From: Siculibacillus lacustris | Lineage (GTDB): Bacteria; Pseudomonadota; Alphaproteobacteria; Rhizobiales; Ancalomicrobiaceae | Reading direction: 5' to 3' | NCBI RefSeq assembly: GCF_004328075.1 | Contig: NZ_SJFN01000014.1 | Location: 56,322-120,321, forward strand | DNA length: 64,000 nt | Shown: piece after piece, positions 49,919 through 58,477 of the stretch | Layout: the number at the start of each line of letters is the position of its first letter | How positions within the stretch are numbered: the stretch's first letter is position 1 | Made by a program: the position numbers and the translations under genes | The notes under the pieces: model-generated | Told to the model about the DNA's origin: nothing | Database searches by the model: none | The model's input: only the letters and a program-made list of their open reading frames with translations

Positions 49919-50881
49919 ATGTCGCATCATCATACCCGCGTCCTGATCGTCGGTTCCGGCCCCGCCGGCTACACCGCGGCGATCTATGCCGCCCGCGCCA
50001 TGCTCGAACCGACGCTGATCGCCGGCATCCAGATCGGTGGCCAACTCACGGTCACCACCGAAGTCGAGAACTATCCGGGCTTCGCCGAACCGATCCAGGG
50101 TCCCTGGCTGGTCGAACAGATGCGCCTGCAGGCCGAACACTGCGGCACCAATCTCGTCTACGACACCGTGACCTCGGTCGACCTGTCGAAGCGCCCCTTC
50201 ACCCTGACCTGCGACAGCGGCACGGTGTGGACCGCCGACGCCCTGATCATCGCCACCGGCGCCCAGGCGCGCTGGCTCGGGCTGGCCTCGGAAAACAGCT
50301 TCCGCGGCTACGGCGTCTCGGCCTGCGCCACCTGCGACGGCTTCTTCTACCGCGGCAAGGAAGTCGTGGTGGTCGGTGGCGGCAACAGCGCCGTCGAGGA
50401 GGCCCTCTACCTCACCCATCACGCCTCCAAGGTCACGGTGATCCACCGCCGCGAGTCGTTCCGCGCCGAGCGCATCCTGCAGAAGCGCCTGTTCGAGCAT
50501 CCCAAGATCGAGGTGATCTGGAACGCCCGCGTCGTCGACGTGCTCGGCGAGACCGGCATGCCGCCGTCGGTGACCGGCGTGCGGATCCAGGACGTGCGCA
50601 CCGACGCGGTCCGCGACCTCGCCTGCGACGGCGTGTTCGTGGCGATCGGCCACACCCCGGCGGTCGAACTGTTCGCCGGCGCGCTGCGGCTGAAGCCGTC
50701 CGGCTACATCTGGACCGAGCACCACTCCACCGCCACCTCGGTGCCCGGGGTCTTCGCCGCCGGCGACGTCACCGACGACGTCTTCCGGCAGGCGGTGACC
50801 GCCGCCGGCATGGGCTGCATGGCGGCCCTCGAGGCCGAGAAGTTCCTGGCCGGGATTCCGACCCACATCGCCACCGAATGA
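49919..50881 (+). CDS. trxB: Thioredoxin reductase
   Basis: A 320-aa flavoprotein with the FAD-binding VLIVGSGPAGYTAAIYAARA, redox-active C136-A-T-C139 followed by DG, the NADPH-binding VVVVGGGNSAVEEALYL, and the closing GVFAAGDVTDDVFRQAVTAAGMG. It reduces thioredoxin with NADPH in the cytoplasm. The ATG at 49919 has GAGAGG about 5 nt upstream. The LysR-family gene follows after 57 nt, the same order as in many Rhizobiales, where that regulator responds to redox and host-associated conditions. Confidence 0.96.
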   Translation: MSHHHTRVLIVGSGPAGYTAAIYAARAMLEPTLIAGIQIGGQLTVTTEVENYPGFAEPIQGPWLVEQMRLQAEHCGTNLVYDTVTSVDLSKRPFTLTCDSGTVWTADALIIATGAQARWLGLASENSFRGYGVSACATCDGFFYRGKEVVVVGGGNSAVEEALYLTHHASKVTVIHRRESFRAERILQKRLFEHPKIEVIWNARVVDVLGETGMPPSVTGVRIQDVRTDAVRDLACDGVFVAIGHTPAVELFAGALRLKPSGYIWTEHHSTATSVPGVFAAGDVTDDVFRQAVTAAGMGCMAALEAEKFLAGIPTHIATE

Positions 50882-50938
50882 TCGAACGCCGGCCGCGCCG
50901 CCTCCGCGCGCTGGCGACAGAAGACGAGGGAGAGACGC

Positions 50939-51829
50939 TTGGACTGGGACAAACTGCGGATATTCCACGCTGCCGCCGACGCCGGCAGCTTCACCCATGC
51001 CGGTGAATTCCTCGAGATGAGCCAGTCGGCGGTCAGCCGTCAGGTCAGCGCCCTCGAGACCGACCTCGGCGTGCCCCTGTTCCATCGTCATGCCCGCGGC
51101 CTGATCCTCACCGAACAGGGCGAGCTCCTGTTCCGCACCGCCCGCGAAGTGATGCTCAAGCTCGAACAGGCGCGCTCGCGTCTGGTCGAGACCCGCGAGA
51201 AGCCGACCGGCACGCTGCGCGTCACCACCACCGTCGGGCTCGGCACCTCGTGGCTGACCTCGCGCATCCACGAATTCGTCGAGACCTACCCGGACGTCGA
51301 GCTGGAACTGATCCTCGACGATCAGGAACTCGACCTCGCGATGCGCGAAGCCGACGTGGCGCTGCGGGTGCGCCAGCCGGTGCAGCCGGATCTGATCCAG
51401 CGCAAGCTGTTCTCGATCCACTACCACCTCTACGCCTCGTCGGCCTATCTCAAGCGCCACGGCAGCCCCGAGACCATCGAGAGCCTCGACGACCACCGCA
51501 TCGTCACCTTCGGCTCGGCCGCCCCGGTGTACCTGCGCGACATGAACTGGCTGGAGACCGCCGGTCGCCCGCTCAACGCGCCGCGCCGCCCGTCGCTGAA
51601 GATCAACAGCGTCATCGCCATCAAGCGCGCGGTCCAGAAGGGCGTCGGTATAGCGCTGCTGCCGGACTATCTGATCGAGCCCGACAACGACCTCGTCCAG
51701 CTGATCCCGGAAGCCGACGTGCCGTCCTTCGACTGCTTCTTCGTCTACCCCGAAGAGATGCGCAACACCGCCCGCGTCAAGGTGTTCCGCGACTTCCTGA
51801 TCTCGAAGGCGGAACGCTGGACCTATTGA
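50939..51829 (+). CDS. LysR-family regulator, VtlR/LsrB type
   Basis: A 296-aa LysR protein. The winged helix-turn-helix (LRIFHAAADAGSFTHAGEFL, SQSAVSRQVSALETDLGVPLF) is followed by a substrate-binding domain (VTTTVGLGTSWLTSRIHEF, ALLPDYLIEPDNDLVQ, C-terminus KAERWTY). The position directly after trxB matches Brucella VtlR and Sinorhizobium LsrB, regulators of sRNA, envelope and oxidative-stress genes; orthology is inferred from order and resemblance. The start is TTG at 50939 with GAGGGAGAG 5-10 nt upstream. The last 258 bases occur again 2.1 kb downstream. Confidence 0.92.
   Translation: MDWDKLRIFHAAADAGSFTHAGEFLEMSQSAVSRQVSALETDLGVPLFHRHARGLILTEQGELLFRTAREVMLKLEQARSRLVETREKPTGTLRVTTTVGLGTSWLTSRIHEFVETYPDVELELILDDQELDLAMREADVALRVRQPVQPDLIQRKLFSIHYHLYASSAYLKRHGSPETIESLDDHRIVTFGSAAPVYLRDMNWLETAGRPLNAPRRPSLKINSVIAIKRAVQKGVGIALLPDYLIEPDNDLVQLIPEADVPSFDCFFVYPEEMRNTARVKVFRDFLISKAERWTY
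51572..51829 (+). repeat. Direct repeat copy 1: 3' end of the LysR gene
   Basis: This 258-nt stretch, the last 85 codons and stop of the intact LysR gene, is repeated at 53719-53976 with 18 mismatches counted by eye (about 93% identity). The match continues about 6 nt past the stop (gcgacg). Confidence 0.9.
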
Positions 51830-51941
51830 GCGACGTGCGAGGCGCGCCGCTCGCCGAGCGGATGCCGCAGCGGGCGGTGCGCGTCCGCGATGGTGGCGGG
51901 CGCGGTGCGTTCGTCGCGCCCTCCGAGCGTAGGGCCCGGCG

Positions 51942-52919
51942 TCACTTGCAGTCGACGCGGCCGAGCGAACCAGCGTTCTCCGCCAAGGCCCGGCAGGCTC
52001 GCGACCAAGTGGGATCGTCGGCGTAGAGCGCCGAACGAAGATAGGCCCAGGTCATGCGCTGCGTGACCGCGAGGCGATCGGGATCCTCGTCGTCGGTCTC
52101 CTTCGCATCGAAGCCGGCGATCCCGCCGAGCCCGTGCTTTCCCCCGATCAGAGTCAGAAGGGCATCACTGCCCGGCCCGTGGCGATACGGATCGGCGTGC
52201 CAATCGGCACCACGAACCGTCAGATGCGGATTGACGTCGCTGTCGCCGACCACCACCAGCACCGAGGTGGTCATGTGCGCATAGTCCGGGTTCAGCGCCG
52301 AATAGGTCTTTGCGGCGAAGTCGCTGAGGCCGTCGCCATTGCCGGGGGCGGCGAGCAGCACGCCGGCCTTGATGCGCGGCTCGATCAGGTTCACGTCGCG
52401 CGCGGTGTCGTCGTTCGGATCGGTCAGCCGCGCGCCCAGCAGCATGGCGACGGTCTGCCCGCCCATCGAATGCCCGACCGCCGCAATCCGGCCGTGGTCG
52501 AGGCGGCCGGCGATCGCCGGAACCGCGGCTTCGATTTCGTCGAGCCGGTCCAGAATCAGCGTCATGTCGGCGACCCGCGAGCGCCAGAACAGGGGGCCGC
52601 CGGGGGCATCCGCCGGCAGTCCGGCCACTCTCGAATTCGCATGGGTCGGCTGGATAACGGCGAAGCCGCGCTCCGCATAGAAATTCACGATCGGTCCGTA
52701 GCCGTCCTTCGACGGAAGATAGAGCGACGGACCATGGCCGTGCGACAGCAGGACGATCGGCAGGTCGCGACCACTCACCGGCGCGGTGATCCGCAGTTCG
52801 AGCGGCAGCCCTCGACCCGGAGCGGACAGGGTGACCGGACTGATCGAGATGGTGGTGGTCGCCGCGGCGACCGGAATATGGCGCGCTGCGCCGATCAGGT
52901 TGTTCATCGATGACCCCAT
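51942..52919 (-). CDS. Alpha/beta hydrolase (PAF acetylhydrolase/chlorophyllase-like)
   Basis: A 325-aa hydrolase. The oxyanion-side motif LPIVLLSHGHGPSLY is followed by nucleophile elbow GHSMGGQT. The acid and histidine probably fall in VVVGDSDVNPHL and GGKHGLGG. The family hydrolyses esters and includes dienelactone and acetylhydrolase types. No signal peptide is obvious. It is divergent from the TetR gene with three operator-like repeats between them, so it is the likely regulated target. ATG 52919 is used; ATG 52907 is equally possible. The pair sits between two copies of the LysR 3' end. Confidence 0.87.
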   Translation of the reverse strand: MGSSMNNLIGAARHIPVAAATTTISISPVTLSAPGRGLPLELRITAPVSGRDLPIVLLSHGHGPSLYLPSKDGYGPIVNFYAERGFAVIQPTHANSRVAGLPADAPGGPLFWRSRVADMTLILDRLDEIEAAVPAIAGRLDHGRIAAVGHSMGGQTVAMLLGARLTDPNDDTARDVNLIEPRIKAGVLLAAPGNGDGLSDFAAKTYSALNPDYAHMTTSVLVVVGDSDVNPHLTVRGADWHADPYRHGPGSDALLTLIGGKHGLGGIAGFDAKETDDEDPDRLAVTQRMTWAYLRSALYADDPTWSRACRALAENAGSLGRVDCK

Positions 52920-52965
52920 GGTTTCGGCTGGCAAACCGGCGCGGTCTGCTCATATGGTGCGAAAC

Positions 52966-53028
52966 GGAACGCTGATCCGCCATTAAGAGGAACGTTGTTC
53001 CTTTTTTTCATATACGGAACATCGGTCC
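52966..53028. promoter_or_regulatory. Array of three GGAAC-N3-GNTCC operator-like repeats
   Basis: GGAAC-gtt-GTTCC (52989-53001) is a perfect palindrome. Imperfect copies are GGAAC-gct-GATCC (52966-52978) and GGAAC-atc-GGTCC (53016-53028). All lie between the divergent hydrolase and TetR genes. They start 23 and 27 nt apart. Each is the size of a TetR-family half or full operator. Confidence 0.6.
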
Positions 53029-53064
53029 ACTTATCAAGGCGACCGGGTCGACGAAGGAACGCAG

Positions 53065-53691
53065 ATGTCGGAAGATCCGAGAGGGATGCGAGACGCCGAG
53101 ATGCCGGCGAGGCGGCGCGTCCGGGCCGACGCCCGGCGCAACCAGGACGCTGTTCTCGAAGCCGCCAAAGCGATTTTCCTGACCGCCGGCGTCGACGCTC
53201 CGGCCCGCGCGATCGCCACCGCGGCAGGCGTCGGCGTCGGCACGCTCTATCGCCGCTTCCCCACCCGATCGGATCTGGTGGCGGCGGTCTTCCGCCACGA
53301 GGTCGATGCCTGTGCCGCCGAGGCGGCCTCATTGGCGGCGACGAACCCGCCCGGCGAGGCCCTGGCTCACTGGCTGAGGCGCTATGCCGGGTTCATCGCG
53401 ACCAAGCGCGGCCTCGCCGCCGCGCTGCATTCCGGTGATCCGGCCTTCGACGGGCTCCCCGTCTATTTCCGAGCCCATTTCGAGCCCGCCCTGAAGTCGC
53501 TTCTCGACGCCGCCGCGACGGCCGGCGAGGTCCGCGGCGACATCGCGCCCTACGACCTCCTACGCGCGATCGGCAACCTGTCGAGTGCCCAGGGCGACGG
53601 CGCCGACGCCCACGCGGCGAGCATCGTCGACCTGCTGATCGACGGATTGCGCTTCGGCGCGACCGCCGCCGCAAAGCCCACCGCCCTCTGA
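53065..53691 (+). CDS. TetR-family transcriptional regulator
   Basis: A 208-aa regulator. After a basic leader (PARRRVRADARRNQDAVLEA) comes the TetR helix-turn-helix (ATAAGVGVGTLYRRFPTRSDLV, about residues 50-71). The C-terminal helical ligand domain includes LAHWLRRYAGFIATKRGLAAAL, typical of the AcrR-like branch with a C-terminal SbtR-type domain. It probably represses itself and the divergent hydrolase through the GGAAC repeats. It ends 6 nt before the LysR remnant, so the remnant may be transcribed with it. Confidence 0.92.
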   Translation: MSEDPRGMRDAEMPARRRVRADARRNQDAVLEAAKAIFLTAGVDAPARAIATAAGVGVGTLYRRFPTRSDLVAAVFRHEVDACAAEAASLAATNPPGEALAHWLRRYAGFIATKRGLAAALHSGDPAFDGLPVYFRAHFEPALKSLLDAAATAGEVRGDIAPYDLLRAIGNLSSAQGDGADAHAASIVDLLIDGLRFGATAAAKPTAL

Positions 53692-53697
53692 GAAGGC

Positions 53698-53976
53698 ATG
53701 TGGCCGCGCGCGCCCGCTCTCAACGCGCCGCGCCGTCCGTCACCGAAATTCGACGTCGCCATCGCCATCGAGCGCGCGGTGCAGACGGGCGTCGGCATCG
53801 CGCTGCTGCCGGACTATCTGATCGAGCCCGACAACGATCTCGTCCAGCGGATCCCGGAAGCCGACGTGCCGTCCTTCGACTGCTTCTTCGTCAACCCCGA
53901 AGAGATGCGCAACACCGCCCGCGTCAAGGTGTTCCGCGACTTCCTGATCTCCAAGGCGGAACGCTGGACCTATTGA
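53698..53976 (+). pseudogene. Truncated LysR C-terminal fragment (direct repeat copy 2)
   Basis: A 92-codon frame whose last 85 codons match the end of the VtlR/LsrB-type LysR gene. There are 18 nucleotide and 9 amino-acid differences over 258 nt. The DNA-binding domain and most of the effector domain are missing. Nine changes are replacements (for example Lys to Glu and Lys to Thr), and half of all mismatches cluster in the first 60 nt. An ATG at 53698 opens the frame 4 nt after the TetR stop codon region, so a small protein could be made, but a decayed duplicate is the simpler reading. Confidence 0.85.
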
Positions 53977-54029
53977 GCGACGCGCGCCCGCGACGCGCGC
54001 GCCACAACCCCTCGCCCCCCAGGAGCCGA

Positions 54030-54057
54030 ACGCCCCCGCAGTGTCGCTCGGGGGCGT
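54030..54057. terminator. Hairpin between LysR fragment and chemoreceptor gene
   Basis: ACGCCCCCG and CGGGGGCGT form a perfect 9-bp stem with a 10-nt loop between two convergent reading directions. No strong T run is present. Confidence 0.5.
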
Positions 54058-54085
54058 CGGTCACGGATCGAACGGGTACCGCCGC

Positions 54086-55795
54086 TCACGCCGCCGCGAA
54101 GGCCTCGACGAAGCCCTCGACCACCCGGCCGAGATCGACCGCCTGCCCCGACAGCCCGGTCGACAGCGCCATCAGCTGATGCGACGCGGCGCCGGTCATT
54201 TCGGCGGCTTGGCCGACGCCGGAGATGTTCTCGGTGACCTGCTGCGTGCCGCTCGCCGCCTGTTGGCAGTTGCGGGCGATCTCGGCGGTCGCCGCGCCCT
54301 GCTCCTCGACCGCACCGGCGATCGTCGCGGCGATCTCCTTGATGTCGCCGACCACCCGCAGGATCTCGCTCATCGATGCGACGCTCTCACCGGTGGCCTT
54401 CTGGATCTCCTGAACCTTGGCGCCGATGTCGCCGGTCGCCTGCGACGTCTGGTCGGCGAGTTGCTTGACCTCCGCCGCGACCACCGCGAAGCCCTTGCCG
54501 GCCGCACCGGCGCGGGCCGCCTCGATCGTCGCGTTGAGGGCCAGCAGGTTGGTCTGGCCGGCGATGTCGCGGATCAGACCGACCACGTCGCCGATCGCCG
54601 CGGCGGCGGTCGCCAGCGACCCGATCCGCTCGTTCGAGGTTTCGGCTTCCGAGAACGCGGTGTCGGCGACCCGGGCGGAATGGCCGACTTGCGTCCCGAT
54701 CTCGCGGACCGAAGCCGCCAGTTCTTCCGACGCCGCGGAGACGGTCTGGACGTTGACCGCCGCCTGCTCGGCCGCACCGGCCACCGCCTGGGCCTGTCGC
54801 GAGGTCTCTTCGGCGGTCGCCGACAGATTGCGGGCGGAATCGGCGACCTCGCCCGACGACTGGGTGAAGCTCGCCGCCAGCACCTGCATCCGCCCGACGA
54901 AATCGGTGGCGAGTTTCTCCCGGCGCGCCAGGGTCTGCCGTTCGGCCTCTTCGCGCTGCGCCGTCTCGGCGCGCATCCGCTGCATGGCGATGCCGTTGTC
55001 GCGCAGCGTCTCCATCGCCCCGGCGATCCCGCCGATCTCGTCGCCCCGCCCGGTGAAGGGGATGGCGCCGGCATAGTCTTCCTTGGCCAGCGTCTCGATC
55101 CGCCGGGTCAGGGTGATCAGCGGCCTGATCGTCCGGCGCGTCAGCACCAGCGCGACGATCCCGAGGACCAGCAGCAGCGCGCCCCCGGACCCGGCGAGCA
55201 ACAGGCCGGTGTGCCGCACGTCGGCGTCGGACTTCTCCACCGCGACCCCGCCGAAGGCGGCGCCGACGATCGCCCCCGACGGCGACGTGATCGGGAAATA
55301 GCTGACGAAATAGCTCTGGCCGATCAGCGTCGTGCGCCCGGCGTAGGGGCGCCCTGCCTTGAGATCGGCGATCGCCGGATGATCGAGCCCCAGCGACGTG
55401 CCGATCGCCCGCGACCCGTCCGGCCGCTTCAGGCTGGTGGTGACGCGAACGAAGTCGCCGCTGCCGGGGTCGAAGCGAAACAGCGTCGTCGGTCCGGCCG
55501 TCGACAGGCTGATTTCGTCGACCATGTCGTGGCTGGTGAACGCCGGCAACTCGCCGAGCCGGACCGCCTTGACCGATCCGTCGACGATCTCGGCCTTCAG
55601 CGACGGGATCGTCCGCTGCATGATCAGCACGGAAGCGCGAAGATTGTCGGAGGCGGCTTCGCGTGCGCGATCGGTCAGAGCGACCTCGAGTTGTGCAATG
55701 GCGATCGCGCCGGTTCCACCGATACTGATGCACACGAGCGTCAGCGCGAAAATGGCCGCTTTCGTCGAAAGCGACCAGGATGCCGGACCAGCCAT
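54086..55795 (-). CDS. Methyl-accepting chemotaxis protein, Cache-type sensor
   Basis: A 569-aa receptor with membrane segments near residues 10-34 and 195-217. The periplasmic domain is of Cache_3/sCache_3 type ([61 protein letters not shown]). HAMP and a signalling domain with [20 protein letters not shown] complete it. The signalling domain resembles that of the receptor at 33.5-35.5 kb (both end with [19 protein letters not shown] text), so the two share a recent cytoplasmic ancestor but differ in sensor. Confidence 0.92.
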   Translation of the reverse strand: MAGPASWSLSTKAAIFALTLVCISIGGTGAIAIAQLEVALTDRAREAASDNLRASVLIMQRTIPSLKAEIVDGSVKAVRLGELPAFTSHDMVDEISLSTAGPTTLFRFDPGSGDFVRVTTSLKRPDGSRAIGTSLGLDHPAIADLKAGRPYAGRTTLIGQSYFVSYFPITSPSGAIVGAAFGGVAVEKSDADVRHTGLLLAGSGGALLLVLGIVALVLTRRTIRPLITLTRRIETLAKEDYAGAIPFTGRGDEIGGIAGAMETLRDNGIAMQRMRAETAQREEAERQTLARREKLATDFVGRMQVLAASFTQSSGEVADSARNLSATAEETSRQAQAVAGAAEQAAVNVQTVSAASEELAASVREIGTQVGHSARVADTAFSEAETSNERIGSLATAAAAIGDVVGLIRDIAGQTNLLALNATIEAARAGAAGKGFAVVAAEVKQLADQTSQATGDIGAKVQEIQKATGESVASMSEILRVVGDIKEIAATIAGAVEEQGAATAEIARNCQQAASGTQQVTENISGVGQAAEMTGAASHQLMALSTGLSGQAVDLGRVVEGFVEAFAAA

Positions 55796-55967
55796 TACGT
55801 GTTCCCGTCTTCGATTTTACTTCGAGAGGGAATGCTGTGGACCCGACAGGTTAAGGGAACGAAAATGTTACAGGGAAGATCGCCGGACGAGGGCGATCTC
55901 GCGCCCCGGCGTCACACCGACGCCGCGCTCCGCCGCATCCCCGTCTCGGTCACGACCGGCGCGACCC

Positions 55968-56162
55968 TCAGCGGTGCCGATGCCCGTCCTTCGGCCCGTC
56001 GTGGGGCGCGAAGTCGGCGGCGTAGCGGGAATGGTGATCGCCGGCGCGCAGGCCGTTGCGGATCACCAACAGGCGGTCGAGCGGCACCATCGCCAGTTCG
56101 ACCGGGACATCGACCAGCTTCTTGATTTCGCCCTCGATCACTTCGCGGTTGGGGTTGGTCAT
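55968..56162 (-). CDS. 64-aa protein of unknown function
   Basis: A short frame starting MTNPNREVIEGEIKKLVDVPVE, with a charged amphipathic middle and a His/Asp-rich C-terminus (AGDHHSRYAADF, then HDGPKDGHRHR). GGAAGGA lies about 8 nt upstream of the ATG, and the composition looks coding (balanced Ile/Val/Leu/Glu). I do not recognise a family. The histidine tail might bind metal. It stands alone between the chemoreceptor and msrP, both on the same strand. Confidence 0.55.
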   Translation of the reverse strand: MTNPNREVIEGEIKKLVDVPVELAMVPLDRLLVIRNGLRAGDHHSRYAADFAPHDGPKDGHRHR

Positions 56163-56344
56163 GGCCGACATCCTTCCGAAGGGGACGGCGTCCGTGGCCC
56201 GGCGGGCCGCACGACGGTCGTCCCTCGACCCATCGAGGCTACGCCCGCCGCGGGCCCTTCTCAATCGGTTCGCACCCTCACCCGACGAAGGTCGCGCGCC
56301 TCCCCCGCGACGATCCGCAGGATCCGGACCGTCGCGGGCCGCGC

Positions 56345-57304
56345 TCACATGTACAGCTTCTCTCGTGCCAGATCCTTGTAGAGCCCGGCGACCTGTTCGC
56401 CGTAGCCGTTCCAGATCCGGGTCGCCACCATGTCCTCGGGGCCCAACCGCCGCTCCATCTTCTGGCTCCAGCGCGGATGCGCCACGTCCGGATTGACGTT
56501 GGCCCAGAAGCCGTATTCCGACGGCCCCAACGCCGACCAGAAGGTCTCCGGCCGCTTGGCGACGAAGGAGAACTTGACCAGCGACTTGGCCGACTTGAAG
56601 CCGTATTTCCACGGCGTCACCAGCCGGAGCGGTGCGCCGTGCTGGGTCGGCATCGGCTTGCCGTAGATCCCCACCGCCAGGAAGGCGAGCTCGTTGGTCG
56701 CCTCCGCCAGCGTCAGCCCCTCGACATAGGGCCAGGGATATTGCGCCGCCGACTGGTAGGGCGCCACCTTGGGGTTCAGGAAGGTCTCCATGCGCAGATA
56801 CTTGGCCTCGGCCTTGGGGCCGGCCATCGCCACCAGCTCGGCGAGCTTGAACCCGGTCCACGGCACCACCATCGACCACGCCTCGACGCAGCGATGGCGG
56901 CAGATCCGCTCCTCGAGCGTCACTTTCTTCAGGAGATCGTCGATGTCGATCTCGAACGGCGTGTCGCACAGCCCGTCGACGACGATCCGCCACGGCCGCA
57001 CCGGCAGCTTCTTCGAAGCGGCGACGATCGATTTGGAGAAGCCGAATTCGTAGAAGTTGTTGTAGGACCCCGCCGCGGCTTCCGGGGTCAAGGGATCGGC
57101 GACCGACAGGCCGGCGTTGCGCGCCGCCGGCAGGAGGCCGGCGAGCGGATCCTCGGCCGCCCGCGCCGGGCCCGAGAGGCCGGCGAACGCCGCGCCGGCG
57201 ATGCCGCCGGCGAGCCCGGCGAGCAGGCGCCGGCGATCGAGGAACAGCGCTTCCGGCGTCACCTCCGCCTCCGACAGGTTCCAACTACGTCGTCTGCGGA
57301 TCAT
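56345..57304 (-). CDS. msrP: Periplasmic methionine sulfoxide reductase, molybdopterin subunit MsrP
   Basis: A 319-aa MsrP/YedY-type protein. The Tat signal (DRRRLLAGLAGGIAG, residues 23-37) is followed by mature sequence starting near residue 51. The molybdenum-ligating cysteine is C139 in CRHRCVEAWSMVVPW. Later conserved parts are GIYGKPMPTQHGAPLRLV and PWKYGFKSAKSLV. It repairs oxidised methionines in envelope proteins. Its usual partner, the haem membrane protein MsrQ, is not adjacent on either side. Confidence 0.94.
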   Translation of the reverse strand: MIRRRRSWNLSEAEVTPEALFLDRRRLLAGLAGGIAGAAFAGLSGPARAAEDPLAGLLPAARNAGLSVADPLTPEAAAGSYNNFYEFGFSKSIVAASKKLPVRPWRIVVDGLCDTPFEIDIDDLLKKVTLEERICRHRCVEAWSMVVPWTGFKLAELVAMAGPKAEAKYLRMETFLNPKVAPYQSAAQYPWPYVEGLTLAEATNELAFLAVGIYGKPMPTQHGAPLRLVTPWKYGFKSAKSLVKFSFVAKRPETFWSALGPSEYGFWANVNPDVAHPRWSQKMERRLGPEDMVATRIWNGYGEQVAGLYKDLAREKLYM

Positions 57305-57492
57305 CGTCGCCTCCTCGCGCCCGGTCTTGGTGGTCCCTCTACGGGAGGGACATGGGGTCCGTTACCGATTCCGACGGTTTCGCCGGATCAAACACGCGTG
57401 ATCGGCAGCGCGCCCCCGGCTTGACGGCCCGCTCCGGTCCCCCGACTGTCGGGGTCAACCGCCCGCCGGGGCGACCGATCGGGGAGACCGCG

Positions 57493-58356
57493 ATGTCCGC
57501 CGCCGCCACTTCGGCCACCGTCTCGGTGGTGATCGCCGTCCACCAGGGCGAAGCGACCCTCGCCCGTGCCGTGGCGAGCCTCGTCGCCCAGACCCGCCCC
57601 GATTGGGAGGCGATCCTGGTCTCCGACGACGGCGTCGACTACCGCGCCGTCCTCGCCGGACAGGGCATCGTCGATCCCCGTGTGGTCGAAGTGTCGACCG
57701 GCCGCATCGGCGCCGGCTGCACCCGCGCCCGCAACGTCGGCTTGGCGGCGGTCCGCGGCGGCTTCGTCACCCGCCTCGACGCCGACGACACCTTTGCGCC
57801 CGATCGGCTCGAACGGCTGGTACCGATCGCCGAGGCTCGCGGTGCCGCCCTCGACGGCGTCGAAATGATCGACGACGACGGCGGCCGACCGCTGTGGACC
57901 GCCTTTCCGCCCGACACGCCGCCCGGCGACTACGGCGCCGAGGCGCTCGGGCGGCGCAATTCGCCGTTCATCCCGCTGGTCGCCCGCGCCCTCGCCCCGC
58001 CGTGGTTCGAAGACGTCGACATTTCCGAGGACGTGCTGTTCCTGTTCGCGCTCGAGGAACGGCTCGGCGGCCCCCTGCCGGTGATCCCGGATCCGCTCTA
58101 CCGCTACCACGTCCGGGCCGGCTCGATGTGCCACGGCGACGACGGCGCGGCACGCGCCGACGCGAGCTACCGCGCCCTCGACGAAGCCCTCGCCGCGGGC
58201 GTCCATCCCGGGATCGGCCCCGCCGCGGCGGCGCGCGCCCGCGCCGTGTTCGCCGCCAAACGCCAATTCAACCGGCGCTTCGCCGAAGCCGTCGCCGCTG
58301 GCCGCACCACCAATTTCCAGGCCTTCTGCGCCGAGACGGCGCGCGCCGAGGTCTGA
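57493..58356 (+). CDS. Glycosyltransferase family 2 protein
   Basis: A 287-aa GT-A enzyme with the family 2 start VSVVIAVHQGEATLARAVASL, the nucleotide-sugar stretch WEAILVSDDG, and the DxD motif LDADDTFAPDRLERL near residue 100. It transfers a sugar to an unknown acceptor, probably a surface glycan or lipid. GGGGAGA lies about 5 nt upstream of the ATG. It is convergent with the EF-G-like gene and separated from it by a hairpin. No pathway partner is next to it. Confidence 0.9.
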   Translation: MSAAATSATVSVVIAVHQGEATLARAVASLVAQTRPDWEAILVSDDGVDYRAVLAGQGIVDPRVVEVSTGRIGAGCTRARNVGLAAVRGGFVTRLDADDTFAPDRLERLVPIAEARGAALDGVEMIDDDGGRPLWTAFPPDTPPGDYGAEALGRRNSPFIPLVARALAPPWFEDVDISEDVLFLFALEERLGGPLPVIPDPLYRYHVRAGSMCHGDDGAARADASYRALDEALAAGVHPGIGPAAAARARAVFAAKRQFNRRFAEAVAAGRTTNFQAFCAETARAEV

Positions 58357-58416
58357 CGCGCCGGCCGGCACCCGCCGGCGACACCGATCGCGGGAGGCGT
58401 CGCCCCCGAAACGCCA

Positions 58417-58446
58417 CGGGCCGGCGAGGTCGCCCCCGCCGGCCCG
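58417..58446. terminator. Hairpin between convergent GT2 and EF-G-like genes
   Basis: CGGGCCGGCG and CGCCGGCCCG form a perfect 10-bp stem with a 10-nt loop between the two stop codons. There is no U tract. Confidence 0.5.
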
Positions 58447-58477
58447 CCGCCTCTCGCGAGGCGCCCCGTTTGCGTCG

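Noticed and set aside
53698..53976. Functional small LysR-like regulator
   Set aside because: It lacks the DNA-binding domain and is a near copy of the end of the adjacent LysR gene, so pseudogene is the better call.
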